From Armatimonadota bacterium (GTDB lineage Bacteria > Armatimonadota > Fimbriimonadia > Fimbriimonadales > Fimbriimonadaceae): DNA of 7,599 nt. Shown piece after piece: positions 6,591 to 7,599 of the stretch. The notes under the pieces were generated by a model. It made no database searches and had not been told where the DNA came from. It saw nothing but the letters and a program-made list of their open reading frames with translations. The DNA is taken from NCBI GenBank assembly GCA_023428805.1, contig JAEYWW010000278.1, positions 1 to 7,599 on the forward strand, written 5' to 3'. Each line of letters starts with the position of its first letter. Positions within the stretch are counted from its first letter, which is position 1. The position numbers and the translations under genes were made by a program.

Positions 6591-6708
6591 GGAGTGCGGT
6601 CAGACATGACCGCTTTCACTTCCGCCGGAGGCGGCCTCTTGCTCTTCGATCCAGAACAGCGAGGGCGGCTCCGCCGCAAGGGAAAGCGGCGATATCTCGC
6701 CGCACTCC
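6591..6708. repeat. Head-to-head pair of two-hairpin elements (REP/BIME-like)
   Basis: The left copy (6591-6638) and the right copy (6708-6661, read on the minus strand) align without gaps over 48 nt with 10 mismatches. Each has head GGAGT, a 7-bp stem GCGGTCA/TGACCGC (left) or GCGGCGA/TCGCCGC (right) with a GACA or GATA loop, then TTTC, then a 5-bp stem CCGCC/GGCGG (left) or GCGGC/GCCGC (right) with a GGA loop. Eight of the ten mismatches form four compensatory base-pair exchanges. This is the pattern expected of REP-type palindromes or a structured RNA. No transposase lies within the window. Confidence 0.8.
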
Positions 6709-6714
6709 ATTGTC

Positions 6715-6752
6715 GGAGTGCTCGACCTGGGTCGAACTCTGGAGTGAGCACC
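6715..6752. repeat. Branched dyad with GGAGTG head
   Basis: Outer arms GTGC (6718-6721) and GCAC (6748-6751) enclose TCGACC-TG-GGTCGA (6722-6735) and ACTC-TG-GAGT (6736-6745). This could fold as a small branched structure or cruciform. It begins GGAGTGC, like the pair just upstream, and may be a degenerate relative. Confidence 0.5.
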
Positions 6753-6813
6753 TTGCTGCTTCTGCGCGATGGAGAGTATTTTGAAAAGGATCGGGAACGG
6801 GCACGGCCTCACA

Positions 6814-6855
6814 GGAGTTCGGCCCTCCAGGTCTCGGAATGGAGGGCCGAGCTCC
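6814..6855. repeat. Long 16-bp hairpin, no T tail
   Basis: Arms GGAGTTCGGCCCTCCA (6814-6829) and TGGAGGGCCGAGCTCC (6840-6855) pair throughout, with one G-T wobble, around a 10-nt loop. It again starts with GGAGT. Neither strand has a T run after the stem, so it is not an ordinary intrinsic terminator. Confidence 0.7.
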
Positions 6856-6896
6856 CGCGAGGCTCTTGCCCCTCCCAAGTTCTGGAAAGGACCGCT

Positions 6897-6936
6897 CCGC
6901 TTCAGCGGGGCTCTCGGATTTCCGCACTTCAGTGCG
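6897..6936. repeat. Two short tandem hairpins centred on CTTCAG
   Basis: CCGCT-TC-AGCGG (6897-6908) and CGCACT-TC-AGTGCG (6923-6936) are perfect dyads sharing the same CTTCAG centre with different flanking pairs, 14 bp apart. They lie just past the end of the DAHP synthase gene on the minus strand. Confidence 0.55.
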
Positions 6937-6957
6937 CAGAGGTGCAAACGGGCGGCG

Positions 6958-7599
6958 CTACGGGGCGACGGTTTGTCTGCCGCGCGTTCGCGCCGCCGCC
7001 GCCAATCGCTCCATCAAAGGCTCGGTCTGCTCCAAGCTCAGACATGCGTCGGTCACGCTCTGTCCATATTTCAGCGGCTGGCCAGGATTGCAATCCTGGC
7101 GGCCTTCGACCAGGAAGCTCTCGATCATGATTCCAAAAATGCTCCGGTTTCCGGCTTCAATCTGACCGGCAACGCTCTCCACGACTTCAATCTGCTTCAG
7201 ATGATCTTTCCCGGAATTCGCATGACTGGCGTCGATCATGATGCGCTCCGGCAGCTTGGCTCGGCCGAGCAGCCGAGCGGCTTCCGCAACGTGCGGGGCG
7301 TCGAAGTTCGGCCCGGTTTTGCTTCCACCTCGCAGGATGATATGGCAGTTCTCGTTCCCCCGGCTGCGGAAATGGGCGGCGACGCCATCCTTCGTGTTGC
7401 TGGCGAACCAGTGGGGCTCGCGGGCGGCCAGAAGGGCCTCGACGGCAGTCTGCAAACGACCGTCAGTCGGATTCTTGAAGCCGATCACCATGGAGAGCCC
7501 GCTGGCAAGCTCGCGGTGCGGCTGACTTTCGGTTGTTCGGGCGCCAATCGCTCCCCAGGAAATGAGGTCGGCGATGTACTGCGGCGCGGTCATGTCGAG
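6958..7599 (-). CDS. Class I 3-deoxy-7-phosphoheptulonate (DAHP) synthase, C-terminal part, 5' end outside window
   Basis: Enzyme of the first shikimate step, condensing phosphoenolpyruvate and erythrose 4-phosphate. The 213 residues seen match the C-terminal 60 percent of the AroG/AroF/AroH type, in order: SWGAIGARTTESQPHRELASG, carrying the PEP-binding arginine (R165 in E. coli AroG numbering); GFKNPTDG (K186); CHIILRGG (R234); MIDASHANSGKDH (metal ligand H268); GIMIESFLVEG (metal ligand E302); and SVTDAC (metal ligand D326). All of these residues are present, so the enzyme should be active if the rest is intact. The gene enters from the right edge in frame (the upstream codons read Leu-Asp) and ends with TAG at 6960-6958. 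Because the N-terminal regulatory part is missing, the Phe-, Tyr- or Trp-inhibited isotype cannot be assigned. Confidence 0.95.
   Translation of the reverse strand, partial: LDMTAPQYIADLISWGAIGARTTESQPHRELASGLSMVIGFKNPTDGRLQTAVEALLAAREPHWFASNTKDGVAAHFRSRGNENCHIILRGGSKTGPNFDAPHVAEAARLLGRAKLPERIMIDASHANSGKDHLKQIEVVESVAGQIEAGNRSIFGIMIESFLVEGRQDCNPGQPLKYGQSVTDACLSLEQTEPLMERLAAAARTRGRQTVAP

Larger units (their letters stand above)
6561..6957. other. Gene-free 397-bp spacer filled with inverted repeats
   Basis: No convincing coding frame: the open stretches on both strands are rich in Arg, Ser and Pro and match no family I know. The space is taken up by the paired element at 6591-6708, a branched dyad at 6715-6752, a long hairpin at 6814-6855 and two CTTCAG-centred hairpins at 6897-6936. 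It separates the membrane-protein gene from the converging DAHP synthase gene. Confidence 0.8.

Noticed and set aside
6715..6752. Possible tRNA or tRNA-like fold (GAGTTCGACC on the minus strand)
   Set aside because: The sequence around the T-loop-like motif does not form a T stem, and no anticodon arm or acceptor stem can be drawn.
6561..6957. CRISPR array
   Set aside because: The repeats are inverted and of differing lengths, with no regular direct repeats and spacers and no cas genes.
6585..7130. + strand frame through the hairpin spacer
   Set aside because: It consists of repeat DNA followed by antisense of DAHP synthase, with biased Arg/Ser/Pro composition and no domain.

Overview
The window reads as chromosomal DNA of a moderately GC-rich Gram-negative-type bacterium. 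A Verrucomicrobiota-like source is my tentative guess, from the short RpoD-type sigma factor with an acidic N-terminal linker and the GGAGTGCG-headed intergenic hairpins. That guess rests on recollection and was not searched. Most genes are ordinary housekeeping genes: metX (methionine), a primary sigma factor, a cysteine desulfurase, and the C-terminal part of a class I DAHP synthase (aromatic amino acids).

Layout. 1-1060 (-): exported alpha/beta hydrolase of the proline iminopeptidase type, running off the left edge. 1198-1842 (+): four-TM membrane protein with a PH-like insert. 1833-2933 (-): metX, overlapping it tail to tail by 10 bp. 2986-3028: a perfect 14-bp hairpin with a T6 tail on the + strand. 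3027-4160 (-): RpoD/SigA-type sigma factor whose frame is broken by an amber codon at 3705-3707. 4161-4380: leader and promoter region. 4381-5424 (-): compact cysteine desulfurase. 5455-5485: palindromic, AT-rich promoter/operator-like patch between divergent genes. 5481-6151 (+): vapBC-type toxin-antitoxin pair. 6148-6560 (+): four-TM protein whose ATG overlaps the toxin stop (ATGA) but whose frame is broken by an apparent 1-nt deletion. 6561-6957: about 400 bp without a gene, packed with hairpins. 6958-7599 (-): 3' part of a DAHP synthase gene.

Two points stand out. First, two genes carry single-base lesions that disrupt otherwise well-formed proteins: the sigma factor (AAG to TAG) and the small membrane protein (-1 shift). 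TAG is the normal terminal stop of two other genes here, so amber recoding is unlikely and base-call or assembly error is the leading explanation. Second, 6591-6708 is a head-to-head pair of two-hairpin elements. Their two copies differ by four compensatory base-pair swaps, which points to selection on folded structure (REP-like DNA or structured RNA). More hairpins follow at 6715-6936, and the GGAGTGCG head recurs in the hairpin after the sigma gene.

I found no clearly new multi-gene system. The nearest candidate is the possible three-gene unit of vapB, vapC and the coupled membrane protein.
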